32,097 nucleotides of DNA from Pascua guehoae. Taxonomy: Eukaryota > Basidiomycota > Tremellomycetes > Trichosporonales > Trichosporonaceae. Below, piece by piece: positions 32,065-32,097 of this stretch (the stretch's first letter is position 1; the number at the start of each line of letters is the position of its first letter). A program made the position numbers and the translations under genes. The stretch lies in NCBI GenBank assembly GCA_001600415.1, contig BCJX01000001.1:1228008-1260104 (forward strand). The letters run 5' to 3'. A model generated the notes under the pieces. The model did not search any database and was not told the DNA's origin. It worked only from the letters and a program-made list of their open reading frames with translations.

Positions 32065-32097
32065 CTGCGTGTTAGGGTGGCTTGGGGGGGCGGGGGG

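Overview
The window is nuclear DNA of a fungus, most likely a basidiomycetous yeast of the Tremellomycetes (a Trichosporonales-like genome is my best guess). The grounds are GC-rich dense genes, nearly every gene split by introns with GTGAGT/GTAAGT donors, many introns of only 36-50 nt, fungal-type histones, and a fungal gene set (UTP7, a VPS68/TMEM50 protein, RSC9, HEM12). Gene models were built by hand by joining open frames at GT...AG borders and checking phase and family motifs. Every multi-exon model below closes in frame, except the uncertain locus near 4.8-5.7 kb and the gene that runs off the right edge.

Layout. 0-3 kb: EXO1 nuclease on the minus strand. 3.2-4.3 kb: a VPS68/TMEM50 membrane protein on the plus strand, sharing a 402-bp divergent promoter with EXO1. 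4.8-5.7 kb: an unresolved, possibly decayed gene with an acidic tract. 5.9-7.7 kb: divergent histones H2B (-) and H2A (+) around a 729-bp promoter with a repeated motif. 7.8-9.95 kb: no gene seen. 10.2-10.7 kb: histone H3 with no H4 beside it. 11.2-13.5 kb: UTP7 (-), divergent from RSC9 (+, 13.7-16.0 kb). 16.7-17.9 kb: a small cupin protein, with an 11-N assembly gap in its first intron. 18.2-18.9 kb: a 20-bp minisatellite, a degenerate coding fragment and an intron-containing tRNA-Asp. 19.7-20.4 kb: a mitoribosomal mS34-like gene (-), divergent from a large KDM3-type JmjC demethylase (+, 20.8-25.5 kb). 26.2-28.3 kb: a short-chain dehydrogenase. 28.9-30.9 kb: uroporphyrinogen decarboxylase. 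31.1 kb to the right edge: the 3' end of an unrecognised minus-strand gene.

Functionally the window is housekeeping, with a chromatin flavour: three core histone genes, a chromatin-remodeller subunit and a putative H3K9 demethylase. There is no sign of a transposon, virus or transferred island. The most interesting signals are regulatory and structural: a motif grammar shared by the H2A-H2B and H3 promoters, an H2B gene whose first coding exon is only the ATG, a large KDM3-like protein, a set of exactly 36-nt introns, and an unrecognised gene whose last 11 residues lie beyond a ~0.7-kb intron.
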